NCBI GenBank assembly: GCA_963978905.1
Contig: OZ022261.1
Location: forward strand, 19,713,686-19,777,685
Length of the DNA stretch: 64,000 nucleotides
From: Trichostrongylus colubriformis
Taxonomy: Eukaryota > Nematoda > Chromadorea > Rhabditida > Trichostrongylidae
Direction: 5' to 3'
Within the stretch, counting starts at the first letter, position 1. The number at the start of each line of letters is the position of its first letter. Shown in pieces: positions 24,555 to 36,699 of this stretch. The notes beneath the pieces were generated by a model that did not search any database, was not told the origin of the DNA, and worked only from the letters and a program-made list of their open reading frames with translations. Made by a program: the position numbers and the translations under genes.

Positions 24555-27500
24555 CGGCGGTATTGAGTGAAGTGCAGAACAAAAAGACAGATATGCTGAG
24601 CTGCAGGAGGTGGAATTTCCGATTTTTTCTTTCATCTTTCGTCACACTCAAGTTCAAATTATGAAACGATTATTTGAACACTTCAAATGTGCTTGGCTGA
24701 TGGGCCACTCTGATTTCCGGAAGCTGCAGCTACACTTTATTCAAGCATGGTCGCTCATTGTTGGATTAACTATCAATCACAGAGTATCACCGACCGAACT
24801 CTCTGACTGATGGTCGACAACGGTGGTAACATCCACTTCTGCAGTGTGGAAGATATATGAGCACTTTTTAGAGCTTGGATGCCAGCCATCCTTTCCATTT
24901 CATGTTTGTTGAGTACCGTACGAGAAATCAGACATGTAGGTCATGGAAGAGGAGTCACTGAAATTTTGATTACTTCGAAAGGCGTACAGCTGTTGCTGAT
25001 TCTGAAAAGCAACCACTGTGTCCCTGTTCTTCAGGGTGTTCGCACTTGCTCTGGCCAGCGTACCATTTGATCCTGAAGGCTGGCTTCCTGATTGCGGAAC
25101 GCTTCAAACCTAAGGTCCAAACGAATGTTCACGCGCCTTCGTGCCCTCTCTTCTTGCCGATGTTCACAACAACAGTAACACTCTCTACAGGGGTAGAGGC
25201 CTGTTACATTCGAATAGGTACTGAAGCGGCTTATTGCGCTATCGTAGAAAGGAGGGATCAAGCTGGATTGTCACTGAAAACGTTAGGGTCGGAAGGGTGG
25301 TAAGAACGCCAAGTTTACCTGCTCTCCGCTCCCCTTTTAAAGCCCGACCCAGCCTTCTGTCGAATGTGGGACGCTTCACTGAGGTATGGCGGACAGCGTC
25401 ATTGTTTCAGTGCCTTTTTACACCGACTTTCATTTTCAATGGTGAAACAGTGGTGAAACATTGCTTGCAGTGCGTTGAGTGTCAAGGAACAAATTGTGTA
25501 ATAGATCCCGTATGGGACTAGATCTGATCAGAGTGAGTGGAAAACATGATTGCTCAACAAGGCCTTCCATATATGCACCTTATTATATGCGATAGCGTTG
25601 AAAATGATTCGTTGATGTTGTACCAACACCTGACTAATTTGTTTTTTTCATTCCTCCTTCAAATACCCTGGGTGAACCGTTTCTCGAGTTTCGCAGCCAT
25701 TGAAGGTATGACATAGGAATTAGGGCAGTTGTAGCAAGGGCCTACGTACTTATTCATTTATTTTATATTGAATTAATTCAAGGAAATTTGCTGCACAATT
25801 AGGCACGTTCAAGGTTTGGCAATGGGAGTTTTTGAAGAACCATCTTCCGACCACATCTTCAGCAATAATATACGATCCTCTCTGGAGCATCTCATAACTA
25901 AAGCTCGAGCCTAGCGGCAGCCGAGGCCTTCATGTTCGCTGCAGCCCGTGCGCGAACAGGGTAGGGGTGGAGGGGAAATCAAGGTGTGTAACATTTTCAC
26001 ACCTTAGAAGCGCCCTTATTGCTCTGCGTGCCAAAGCAAGTTCCTCCAAAAATAAATCTTCTTCGATTGTGTAGAGGCTGAAAAGGCCTGTTGGATAACT
26101 TATCCTCCTGATTCACTTACAGTAGTTGCGCAGCGGGTCCATCGTAGTATAAGGACTTACGCTTTTGGGAGTGAAAGTTTTCAGAGCTGACCAGGGAGCA
26201 GCGCATAGCTTTAAATAATGTCGTTCTCTAGTTTCTATGGTAAATGCTATGGAGAAAGCCGTTCACATGAAATGCCGTTGAGGGAAATTAGTTGAACTGT
26301 AAAGTTACAATTTTTATGCGATTATGGATCTCTGACTAGGACTATACCCGTACAACGCAGTTGTGCTGTGTCACGTAGACCGTCGTGATATATTATGGGA
26401 AAGAAAGCTAGTACAAGAAAGATAGTGATAAAAAACATAATCACTGAAATCCAGATCTTGATTTCATTATTATTTTAAAACATGTAACGTTCCCTAGCGA
26501 ACAGCAAGTACAAAACAAAGGCAGAACGTTGATCTGGAAAAAACGGCTGAAGTGCGAAGGTCCACGCAAAATGATGGGTCGAAAGGATATGAGGATCTGG
26601 AAAAGAAGAGCGGACAATTGTTACACATTGTGCAACTCGGATCTCATTATGTTAAGAGCTGTCTCTATAAAGTTCAAACTCTAAATTCAACGGGAGCTTT
26701 TCTAAAAGTTTTTATAGGCTTTTTGTCCAGTTTGACTGATTGTGCCAGGGCAGTCACCTCATTCTGTTGAATGGGTCATGGGATTAGGAAAGGAACGGAA
26801 GCTTATTCATGATTATTTCGAACATGCACCAACAGGGCAGAATTAGGGTTACAATTATTTGAATCCGACCACATGATAAGAAGGAGGCTATCGTCACGTG
26901 GTTGCCACTGAACATAGCCTATTTTAACACCCGAAAAGCTATGCAGGTTATCTTGAAAGAGTTGAGAAAAAGAAAAAAGAAAAGCCAACAAAAAGAAGAC
27001 ATGTTATTTATTCGCTATTGATCTATACCCGTCTTTCGCAAGCCTTGAAAAATCCCTCTAGTTCGTTAACAGAGATGGAAGAAGGAAAATTGGTTGGAAA
27101 ATGATGTAGGGAGCAGATGCGATGCGAGGAGGTATCGCAAGAATGCCGTGCTTAGGGTGTCAGTTGTCTATGGCTCATCGGACTATATTGTGCAGTCGCA
27201 AGATGGGGTGTATGAATGCGAAAAAAGACGAAAAATCACATTCATAGACAGATTTGATTGATTGTGGTGCTATTTGATCCGGAAACGTGCAAGATTCGTC
27301 TTTAATACCAATTTATTGGGCATTTCGAGCTTATGTGAAAGTATTGCATTAGTGCATAAAATCCAGACCATTTCACATTGATGGTTGAAAAATTCCGTGG
27401 AGGAATCCGGAAATTCAGCTATTTGCCTGCTGATGTAGCAACCACCTTTACCATTTCGAGCAGCTAATCAGCTCATTCGCTCGCTGCGTCTCTCGTCTAT

Positions 27501-27896
27501 CACACCGAATGTGGAGAGAACCTCAAACCCTAAATTTTCACAAGCACCGCTTGCAATCTTTGAAGGGCCAGACTATAAGAGATCAGGCACTAGATGGAAG
27601 AGTAGTTTCTCAGTTGACGATACAGGTCTGACACAGCTCTTTCAAACACGGCTTTTTGTTTGAAGTTGCGAATACACTGACAACCCCGCAACATTCATTA
27701 CCTATGCCCTACGCCAAAGTCATGGGAACATCACGGATAATGTAGCCGTCGGTAGACAGATCACTCCCGATGCTGCGTTAAGCAACTTTTCCTCATTAAT
27801 TCCCTCAACTTTTTCTTTTTCGCCAGAAATTATGATACATTGGTTATTCAGAACACGAATATATTACACTTATTTTCGGTGCGGACGCCGTACCAC
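24555..27896. other. Long stretch without a recognised gene
   Basis: A minus-strand frame at 25030-25258 (YPCRECYCCCEHRQEERARR) is protein-like but has no clear acceptor in the right phase. The rest, to 27896, is AT-rich with no feature I can support. Confidence 0.4.
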
Positions 27897-27900
27897 TCAA

Positions 27901-28582
27901 AGACAGTGATAGGGGTAATGTGAGTGATAAGGCATTCCAAAAGGAGTCACTCTGTGAAAAATTAGAGGTCTGAAAGGGCTATGTATGGCGGAATCCCCTG
28001 CGAAAGGCGCGTCTCTGAGCTGTGGCAGAGGCGCCCTTTCCAGCTCCAGCCGCCTTTCTTGGCTCGGTCCGCCTTCTAATGGCGAGCATCCCTGATTGGT
28101 CGGGGTGGAAGGGGATAAGGGGATGCAGCATGGCTGGAGCGATCGGGGCGCGCTTCCGTAAACAGAACTTCGCATACCCTTTCGTAATCAGCTGATTATC
28201 TTTCAGTGTTTTTGGTTTTTGCTGCTTACATGTAGAGTTTGCGAGTTTCTCTTTTCCATTCTTGTTTTCTTTTTCATTGGTACTCACTTGCTGTCTTCGC
28301 TTGTCTGCAGTTGATGATGGGATGACTTTCAAGATTTATTGTTTCCTCGCTGTTTTTGCACATTGATTACCTGGCTACATGCCAGCGGCTGGGTCGTCCG
28401 AGCTACCCGCCTCTGGATGGAATGGTCGCCACGTCGAGAATATGTGAAGGGAAAGGGGTTCTATTTTCCGGGTTTTTGGTCATTTACTTCCGTTTTTTCT
28501 TCACCATAGTATTACTGATCATCTCGCCCCTCATATTCACCACTTTTTTCACATTTCGTCCGGATTTCTTCTGACGCTGCCT
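27901..28582 (+). mobile_element. MITE family B, copy 2
   Basis: Starts AGACAGTGATAGGGGTAATG after TCAA (27897-27900) and ends ...GCTGCCT before TTAA (28583-28586); 682 bp. Both outer parts match copies at 41 and 34644. The middle contains ATCAGCTGATTATC, a CAGCTGA motif also seen near the ends of the 9.1-kb candidate element. No coding capacity. Confidence 0.75.
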
Positions 28583-28586
28583 TTAA

Positions 28587-29389
28587 AATGGCGCCCGTCT
28601 TTTCTTTTGTGCTGTAGTGCTGCCAATGGAGCTGAAAACGTTATTTTCCCACTGTCGTCTTTCACCCAAAACTATATTACAACTAGCACTCTGGATATTC
28701 ACGCGTGTATTTTTGCCTAAGCCTTAGTGAGGAGGTAAGGTTACAAGGAGAAGGTGGGGCTCAGGCGGAACAGGGGGCGCGTGTGGTGCCTCACTACATA
28801 AGCACCGCGTGGTACTCAACGGTGCTAGCGCTACAAATGGATGCCAATGTTATCATCACCCAACTAACCCAATGTAGTCCAGATTTCAGCGGTTTTGGGA
28901 TAGAGAATCTGTTGCACGGATCTGGTAAGCTGCTACTGGCGCCAGCGTCGGGAATGAGTCTCTCTTTGTGGTCAGAACCCCAGGTAACCCCTATAGGTGA
29001 AGTTTCAACGAAATTGCTTTCTTGACCTGCTACGGCGTCTTGGAATAACTGAATGGGCAAAATCTTTGATACTGAAAAAGCAAATGCACTTTTGGGATCA
29101 AAGAAGTTTTTAATCATCCCGCAAAGGTGTTGAATGGTATTACGCCTGGTTCTCATGAGAGTCCTGCCGGTGCTCATAAAATAAGGAGCCGAAGGCCATC
29201 TCGAGAAATGTCACTTCAATTGCAGAGATCGTAACGTTTGAAAAAAGATCAGAAAAAAGAAAAAGAAAAAGAAAGAGGGACTGAAATGACTGACTGATTT
29301 ATACAGCCCTTCATTATTGTTAAGCTATGTATAAGGGAGCCTTTCCTTTCCTTCTCATTCAAGTCATCCTAGTCACACCTTACAAGGGA
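28587..29389. other. Intergenic stretch, no gene recognised
   Basis: Overlapping frames on both strands at 28705-29177 lack splice context or recognisable domains. Confidence 0.4.
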
Positions 29390-29392
29390 GGT

Positions 29393-30696
29393 CTTTCAGG
29401 TCATGACGCGCTTTTGGTAAACGGTTTTTTCCATTATATGGGGGTACCCACATGAAACATATAACTAACTTCCATTTTTGCTGAGCGACCCTACGAATGC
29501 CAAAAAAGGAGTACAAAAACTTTTTTCCAAAAAGGCGATTTCAACCAACTTATTAACGCATACTTCTTGTAACCTTGACCATGTGCAAATCCAAAGGTGT
29601 TCTTCCATTTCACATCCAAAACAAAGTCAAATACGGAAAAAATAAAATCTCATTTCCGCCACGTACTAAAAGTGCGTAGCAGTCTCATAACGGTTCCCCG
29701 ATGCATGGATCCGTGGAGACTGGATGGCCTACTGATACGGCGATGGCCTCAAACGGATGAAGTGCTGGGCTGGTGATTCGAATCCCGCCATTGCCGAAGT
29801 TTTGCATTTTTTTTGCATTCACTTTTTCGTCTTCAAATGTCTGTTTATGCCAAATGACTACGATTTTCGTTGACAGCATACCAAAATGACCCTATTTACG
29901 AATTGTCAATGAATTTGGTGATGTGACCTTTTTGGACACGAAAGGGCCCGTAGCGCTCGAAATTCGCGCTTGCGCACAAAATGAGTATCATATTCGTGTT
30001 CAGGGGGTCAAACTACCCTTGGAGACACATTACTAGCCAATTCCAAATTTTGACCCTAACTTCGAGAAAGATGTTTTGGTCATGGGTGCATGATGCGCTT
30101 TCTACTTGTAGATGTGAGTAACTCACAAAATCGATGAAAATCAATGGAATATGCACAGCATGGATGCCTATCGCTATTATTTCAGCTATCAAGCACCAAG
30201 CAAGAGGAATAGTCAGAATTTCATGACAAGTGATGCCGTCCTCTCCTTCGTTGAACGTGCAGTCCAATGCCCAACTCAATTTTCCGAATTTGGGTCAAAA
30301 CTTCGATTGGTCTAGAAACTCATCCCTGGGGGTAGTTCGACCTCCTGAACACGAATATCGAATCCGTTTCACGCAAAAACGCCTCGTTCGTGCGCCATGA
30401 GGGCTAAAAGGTCAAAAAGTTGGACTGCCAAACTTGCTGAAAACTGGCTGTAGAGGGCAGTCCGGGGTTACACTGCACTTAATCTTCATATTCAAATGTT
30501 TACGAGCCCAAAAACTAAAAATCTAAATTTTGCAAAAATTTGTCCTCAGTGGGGATCGAACCATCAACCCCTTTTTTTGGCATCCGTGGAGCCGCTCAGC
30601 AAAAATAGGCATCAGTTATATGATTCTTGTACGCACCCCCACACATGCAAAAAACAGCGTTCAAAAAGCGCGTCATGAGTTGGAAGACCTTCCTCG
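29393..30696. mobile_element. 1.3-kb TIR element (CAAGG family), copy B
   Basis: Flanked by TTA on both sides (29390-29392 and 30697-30699), a 3-bp target duplication. Ends: CAAGGGAGGTCTTTCAGGTC and the complement of CGAGGAAGGTCTTCCAACTC. Subterminal arms carry ATGACGCGCTTTT, a CATATAAC block and, on the right, GGATCGAACCATCAACCCC, the complement of a B-box-like GGTTCGATCC. 1304 bp, no transposase. The 3-bp duplication fits PIF/Harbinger or CACTA-type elements. The tips are neither CACTA nor standard Harbinger, so the superfamily is open. Confidence 0.8.
29715..29795 (+). other. tRNA-like segment inside TIR element B
   Basis: TGGCCTACTGA (A-box-like) at about 29724 and GATTCGAATCCCGCC (B-box-like) at about 29775 are spaced as in a tRNA gene. 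No convincing cloverleaf or terminator; taken as a tRNA-derived pol III promoter remnant. Confidence 0.4.
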
Positions 30697-30919
30697 TTAG
30701 GTTACGCTCAACTCCTACGGATGTCATAGTGGCTCACTGTTTGGCACAGTGACACCTAAGCTGATCTTACAAAAGAAGTTATTATGCGCACTTGAGTATA
30801 TGCTTACATGTATAAGTCCTGTATGCGGTGCTACCGCAATAAAAATCGGGCAGTCTTTGCTGTTTCTACTTAAGTGGTCCGTTATTATGAGCGGAGAATC
30901 TCAAGAATATCCTATCCTA

Positions 30920-32345
30920 TCCTATACATATATATAAAGCAGAAATTCTGTGTGTTTGTCTGTGTGTCCGTCTGTCGGTTGCATATGCACTCTTAGTTCA
31001 ACCGGAAGTTTGGTGTGTTTATCACACAATGCACTCTCACTTCGACTGCATCTGTTTGTCACATACTGTTTGCCACATAATGCACTTTTAGTTCAGCTGC
31101 ATCGTTGAGAGGTACGGCAAGTCAAGAGTGGGTAGAGGTTGACCAAAGAGCACGAAGATCATAACAACTAAGCCAAGCCTCGCCCACGGTGGCCGGGCTT
31201 GCGCAGAAATATTCGAAAAGTCGGGTAAAGTTCAAAAAGTCGCGTAAATTAGGGATAGGCCTGTAGAGGTCGGGCAAGCTAGGATTAGGTAGGGGCCAAC
31301 ATAAGTGTACGGAGCAGATAAGAACTAAGCCCAGCTTCGCACCAGAAGTTTGGTGTATTTGTCTGTGTCTCCATTTCCGTTACATAATGCACTGTTCCGC
31401 TCCACGTATCCACAAAACATGAATCTACAACAAGAACTACCTTCAGGGTATGAACCTAATAGACTTTTTATCTTAACTTATTTTTATTATAATTAATTAC
31501 CTCTATCAACCTTTTAATTTGCAATTAAATATACTTTTAACTTTATGATAATAGAGTTTTAATTTTTTGTAACTATACTTCTAATATAAATATGAGACTG
31601 ATAACTATGACCAAACACATAACTACTAAATCTATATTCTGGGCTTACATTGACAAAATTGTCTACTAATACTAAACGATAACTAAAAAATGATTCAAAT
31701 AATACGTATAAAAACCGGGCAAGTTAGGATTGGGAAGGGGCCAACCCATGTGTACGAAATACATACGTTCTAAAACTAGCCCCGTCCACCATGGGCTGGG
31801 CTTGCGCCAAAATTGATGGGTGTTCGAATTTAAGTCTTCACTTGGGTTCCAAAAATCGGGAATACGTATAAAAACCGGGTAAGTTAGGATTGGGTAGGGT
31901 CCAACCCATGTGTACGAAGTACATACGCTCTAAAACTAGCCCCATCCACCAGAGGCGGGGCTTGCATCGAATTATTTGGGTGCTCGAATTTAAGTCTTCA
32001 CTTGGGTTTCAAAAATCGGGAAGGTCAGGTATGGGTCTGTTGAGGTCGTGCAAGTAAGGGTTGGGTAGGGATTGACCGAAGTGTAGGGAGCACACAACAA
32101 AAATTAAAAGGGGTCTGATGCCGAATTTGATGGGCGCTCGCATTCAAATCTTCACATGGGTTCCAAAAATCGGGAAGGCCAGGAATGGGTCTGTTGAGGT
32201 GGGGCAAGTTGGGGTTCGATAGGGACCAACCAAAGTGTAGGGAGAACACAACAAACAAATTAGGGACGGCCTGGAGAGGTCGGGCAAGTTAGAATTGTGT
32301 GGGAGCCAACCCATGTGTACAGAGTACACAATTTCTAGGCCTAGC
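30920..32345. repeat. Repeat module start and degenerate 150-160-bp array
   Basis: Begins with TATATATAAAGCAGAAATTC and a GTGTGTTTGTCTGTGTGTCC run, the opening motif also found at 52095, 54650, 57598 and 58466. From about 31120 a unit with GGGCAAGTTAGGATTGGG, CCAACCCATGTGTACG and TCTAAAACTAGCCCC repeats irregularly (near 31267, 31713, 31876, 32048, 32202 and 32281), interrupted by an AT-rich block at 31440-31690. The arrangement recalls Helitron-like or other repeat-carrying elements, but I see no diagnostic ends. Confidence 0.6.
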
Positions 32346-32586
32346 TCCGCCATAATTCCAATATTACTACCATATATTCACTAAGTAGCTGTTTGTCCTC
32401 GGTTAAAATTGGGTGTACTCTCGGCATTCAGTTAAGGCCAACCTTTCTTCTACAACTGACATGCATGTCCTCTCGAAGCTTTTAATCTCCTAAAGTCAAC
32501 TACTACGGAGCCTCTCCGAGTTCACGAAGAGACACATCCAACTGCTGCCGCTCTTTTTCATGTGGCTTGCCAACTCACGCAGACAC

Positions 32587-32627
32587 TTGCGTGAGTTGAC
32601 GCCGGTACCGGCGTCAAACTCACGCAA
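32587..32627. repeat. 41-bp near-perfect palindrome
   Basis: TTGCGTGAGTTGACGCCGG and CCGGCGTCAAACTCACGCAA are inverted around a central TA, with one unpaired base. It would form a long hairpin or cruciform. It lies 3 bp from the foldback element at 32630. Confidence 0.75.
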
Positions 32628-32629
32628 CC

Positions 32630-32848
32630 ATTTGCCACCGGCAGACGACGGCGTCTTTAGATAATCCGCAGAGTTTGCGAAATTCTTGACCCAATCACAC
32701 TACAGTATGGTGATTGTGGCCGATTTGAATCTTGGCACAGCGCCAAGATTCGAATCGGTCACAATTATCATACTGTAGTGTGATTGGGTCAAGAATTTTG
32801 CAAACGCTGCGCATTATCTACTGACGCCGTCGTCTGCGGGTGGCAAAT
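32630..32848. mobile_element. 219-bp near-perfect foldback element
   Basis: Two arms of about 104 bp, from ATTTGCCACCGGCAGACGAC and its complement GTCGTCTGCGGGTGGCAAAT inward to GAATCTTGGC/GCCAAGATTC, meet at a loop of about 8 bp near 32739. The arms match almost throughout, with blocks such as TTGACCCAATCACACTACAG. There is no coding capacity and the target duplication is not obvious. Confidence 0.8.
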
Positions 32849-32856
32849 TGGATTAT

Positions 32857-32935
32857 TGGTGGGAAAGGGGTCTTATTTCTCGAATTTTTTTTACCGTTCC
32901 GCTCCATCTTCCCTACTTTTGTACTAATAAATGCT
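32857..32935 (+). repeat. Fragment of MITE family B right half
   Basis: GGTGGGAAAGGGGTCTTATTT followed by a T-rich CCGTTCCGCTCCATCTT segment matches the right half of MITE-B (compare 350-400 and 35750-35800), without its ends. Confidence 0.55.
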
Positions 32936-33111
32936 TCAGTTTCCTTTTGTATTCGGCTCAAACCCTGCCATTTTTTGAAGGAGATCTGCCTTCAGTGGGC
33001 AGGGGTTATAGGTGCGTGTGGTGTCTCTTGGTTTCGACCAAAGCCGATGATAGTTCGAGGTTTGCTCACAAATATACAAGCCGCATACTATCCATATACC
33101 AGGGCCTATGC

Positions 33112-33282
33112 CTGCCGCAATGCGCGCGGAGCGCGCATTGCGGCAAAGTCGCTCCTTGCTACAAAGCCAGAAAACCGCAGAGCCTCCTGCCGGGGCGGCG
33201 AAGCCGCCCCTACGAGGATTGGCCGGCGAAGCCGGCCATTCGAGTCTAGGAGGGTTGGCCGGCGTCAGCCGGCCAACCCGAC
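33112..33282. repeat. Cluster of GC-rich hairpins with GCGAAGC loops
   Basis: Four successive inverted repeats: GCCGCAATGCGCGC with GCGCGCATTGCGGC (33115-33145), GGGGCGGCGAAGCCGCCCC (about 33193-33211), GGCCGGCGAAGCCGGCC (about 33220-33236) and GTTGGCCGGC with GCCGGCCAAC (about 33255-33279). The middle two contain GCGAAGC, known as an exceptionally stable DNA mini-hairpin. Much more GC-rich than the surroundings. Function unknown. Confidence 0.8.
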
Positions 33283-34639
33283 TGGTTTGTAGATAAATCA
33301 ACACACTGGGCATTACTTGTAATTACTGGCGTGACTTTTGAATTGTACTTCCTTCCATAACCCACTGTTGCTCTGATTTTCGCGATACGATGCTTATCAA
33401 GTTTGTGAAAAACTGCGGTGATTCCGTTCGGAAACATAGGCTACCAGCAAGGTGAGTTTGGGCTTGGACAGTTAGACAAAGGTTAGCTAGTGGCATAGGT
33501 GACGAAAATAAAAATTTCCACTGCAGAAGCGTTATGAACGTCTTTATAAAAGGAGAGGTTCCATAAGAGGCGAGAACAATTCTGGGAATTAGCCGCCGCT
33601 ACTTATAATATTAGAAAGCTCTGCGTGAACCACGGCGCTAAAAAAAGCGGAAAACGGGAGAATAAAAAGCTCCGAATTATAAATGTGCCTTCTCAAAAAA
33701 AAAAACTGAAGACTGTCGTGAAGAATGCTTGTCTGTTTGAGTCGAGGTACTTGCTTGATTTCGAATAAAGTGCCTCCTGTTCTGAGGTCAAATCACACGT
33801 TTGGTTCATCCGTGTGGCAAAATTTAGCCTCTCCGTCTCATGGTCATCCGTGTGGCAAAATTTAGCCTCTCTTTCTCATTGTCTACTGCAAATGCTAGGG
33901 CCGGCAACAAGATTCGCTAAGAATTGATCCTAGAGCGGTAGCTTGAGGAAGGGACGTATGCCATGGAAATGCAGGTGTTATGTCTGCCACAATCCTTGTG
34001 CAGTCTCAGTCATAGAACTCACAGGCTCCTGGTCGACGAAACACTGTATGCGATCATGAGATCATGTTTGGAGTTAACGATATAGAGTTGGGAGTACGAT
34101 TTCTTCTGCGGATAGTGGACCATTAGAATTAGAATGGCTGATAATCCGCTATCAGAAAGGCGGCAATCCGTTCGTGTGACGCCGGTTATTGGTTAAATGA
34201 ACAAGAGTTCTCACCAAAAAATTCTACTTTTCCAGAATTTTCGTGGTCATACATTCCATGAACAGGGTAAGGTCTGAGTTGTTGTTTCTTAATTTGAAGC
34301 TAGAGGCTGCTCACGTCAGAATGCCGTAGGGACAGTACATCAGGAGGTGGAACAACGGCTGGTTATTGTTCCATGAAGCTCGTTAATCGCCTATGATATC
34401 GCATTCGAACCTGTGCTGAATTTATTCTCACTCTCATCTCTTGTCTCCAGTCTGCTTTTGCTACAGTTCACATCGTATGTACGCCAGCAGGAGTTGCATT
34501 GGGCTTGCTTTGAAGCACCACCGAACCGTGGGTAGGGTCGGTATTTAGGTGAGTGAGGTGCCAAATGTTCACTAGCTCTAGAGGTGCCTACCTGCACCCT
34601 TCCCCGTCGCGGCCTCGAGCTTGGTTACCTTCATGGCTC
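33283..34639. other. Intergenic stretch, no gene recognised
   Basis: Contains a short direct repeat (CATCCGTGTGGCAAAATTTAG twice, 33808-33866). No exon or RNA gene was recognised. Confidence 0.4.
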
Positions 34640-34643
34640 TTAA

Positions 34644-35885
34644 AGACAGTGTAAGGGGTAATGTGAGTGATGAGGAATCCCTAAGAGGAGTCATTCACTT
34701 GAAAACTACGGGTCTGGAAAGCCTATTTGCGGCGAAATCCCCCGCGAAGAGGAGCTTCCTCTGATTGGCTGGGATGGGAGGGACCAGCAGCCGCCGCATG
34801 GCCGGGGCAGTGATAATAAACTTGCCGCGCCATCGTAGTTTGGCATGTCGTAGGCTCTTTTTAGAACAGCTGACTGTATAATATTTTGGTTGTGTCGTTC
34901 TCGTTGTTTCGTAAAATGTTGTGGTTTTCGCGACGCTTATAATAAATTGGTTGGTGTTTTTGACTGTAAGTCGTAGATCATGACTGAAAGGCATCTTCGA
35001 TGTGGATTTTTTGTTTGTGCTTGTTTTGCTTATTCTTTTTTTCTATTTCACTTCACGGAATTGATACCCTCCATTTCCATGTAAGTTTATTATTTAGATT
35101 TGGTGAATTCTCACAGCTGTCAATGCACAAGTACGAAACGGCCCAGCACGTTATTGTCGCTCAAGACGGAACCACGTTGATGGTCGAACCTCGACAGTCG
35201 ATTTGAGATAGAAACGATCCCTGAACATACCTTATTAGTTTCGGGTATGAGATTGTTCGCCCTGCGGTCGAATGCTATAGCAGAAACACCGCCTTCAACT
35301 GCGCCAGAAATATCGTTCGTAATAATATGCTGCGATCGCGGCTCAAGCTCATCGAGACGCGGAGGATAGTTCAGTTGCAACACCAGCACTTGATTGTCGT
35401 TTCTAAAATATCAAAATATCGAAAATAATTTTGAACCAAGCAAGTGAACAGCTGCACTTCTGCTACTGGAACTACCTCAGCTGATGAACCGCACTCTTCA
35501 ACGCCTTATGACAATCATGGTAATATTAATAACGAACACACCGGGAAATACAAAGAGTGGTACAACGAGCTTACAAATTCATAAAACAATCAAATAGCGT
35601 TTAAAACAGACTGGCGAAACACAGCCCAAAAAACAGCTGATGTTATTCCAAACATCCTTTCGTGCTTACGACTCGGCATCAAGCCAAGGAAAAACTCGTC
35701 CGCACTACCCGCCTCTTGACGGGAACGTCGTTCGGCTCGAAAACCACGGTGGGAAAAGGGTTTCTATTTCTTGGGTTTTTGGCCAATTCCATCCGTTTTT
35801 TCTTCACTGTTCTGTTACTAGGCATCTCGACTTTCATATTCACTACTTCGTTTACTTCTCGTACGAATTTCTCCTAAAGATGCCT
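34644..35885 (+). mobile_element. MITE family B, copy 3 (longest)
   Basis: Starts AGACAGTGTAAGGGGTAATG after TTAA (34640-34643) and ends ...GATGCCT before TTAA (35886-35889). At 1242 bp it is the longest copy and holds the most complete interior, including two CAGCTGA motifs (about 34865 and 35634). Its right TTAA is also the left TTAA of MITE-A copy 3. No transposase frame was recognised. Confidence 0.75.
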
Positions 35886-35889
35886 TTAA

Positions 35890-36367
35890 AGGCACACTCC
35901 AGGATTGTTGGGATATCACATCTCCTGCCCTGGATGGATAGTTCGACCCAAGCCACGTGGGCTGTACCTTTACCGAGGCGTGGATGTCAGTTCCTGGAGC
36001 GTGCACAGCCAATGAATCTAACGCAACAGCTCGGCCCCGCCCACCCGGCCGGGGGTCTGCCTTTACTCTTCGACTCTTATTTTTGACATAGGTTGATCAG
36101 CTACTCAAGATCTTGAAATTGGCTAAACCAATCGCCTCGTGAAGTAAACCCACTACTGTGTGACCTGACCCCACACTAGGCACCGAAACACTTGCAGCAC
36201 ACCCCCGGCTGGGGTGGGCGGGCCGAGCTGTTGCGCTAGATTCTTTGGCTTCGCACGCTCCAGGAACAGACATCCACGCCTCGGTTAAGGTACAGCCTAC
36301 GTGGCTTGGGTCGAACTATCCATCCACGGCAGGAGGTGTGATCTCGCATTGGTCCTGGAATGTGCCT
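35890..36367. mobile_element. MITE family A, copy 3 (loop inverted relative to copies 1 and 2)
   Basis: Begins AGGCACACTCCAGG after TTAA (35886-35889) and ends CCTGGAATGTGCCT before TCAA (36368-36371); 478 bp. The arms match copies 1 and 2. The loop reads as their reverse complement, so the element lies in the opposite orientation. It abuts MITE-B copy 3 with one shared TTAA. Confidence 0.85.
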
Positions 36368-36699
36368 TCAACTTAGCTAACTCTAACTTCTCCTGTCCCG
36401 CAAAAGCTTACCTTTCTTTGTTATTCTGAACATGCTTATATATTTGAACAGCCAACTACTGTTAAAGCCTCCAAATACTGTTTTGGTAAGTTGGGATGCC
36501 TATTTTCATTTGTTTCACTTTGGTTTGGCTGGTCCTGAAATTTTTGTTCTTCCTTTGTGTTCTTGCAAACACTGTTATTGTGAACGGTGCCGTCCAATTA
36601 AATAACTAAGTAAATAAACAAGCAGTGCACACTGTTGATTAGCGTTCACCATCCACTTTTTATCAGTACGTAAGACAGTCGCGCAAAGCTCCATCTGAA

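Noticed and set aside
25030..25258. Cys/Arg-rich minus-strand frame
   Set aside because: Protein-like, but the nearest acceptor puts a stop in frame; not enough for an exon call.
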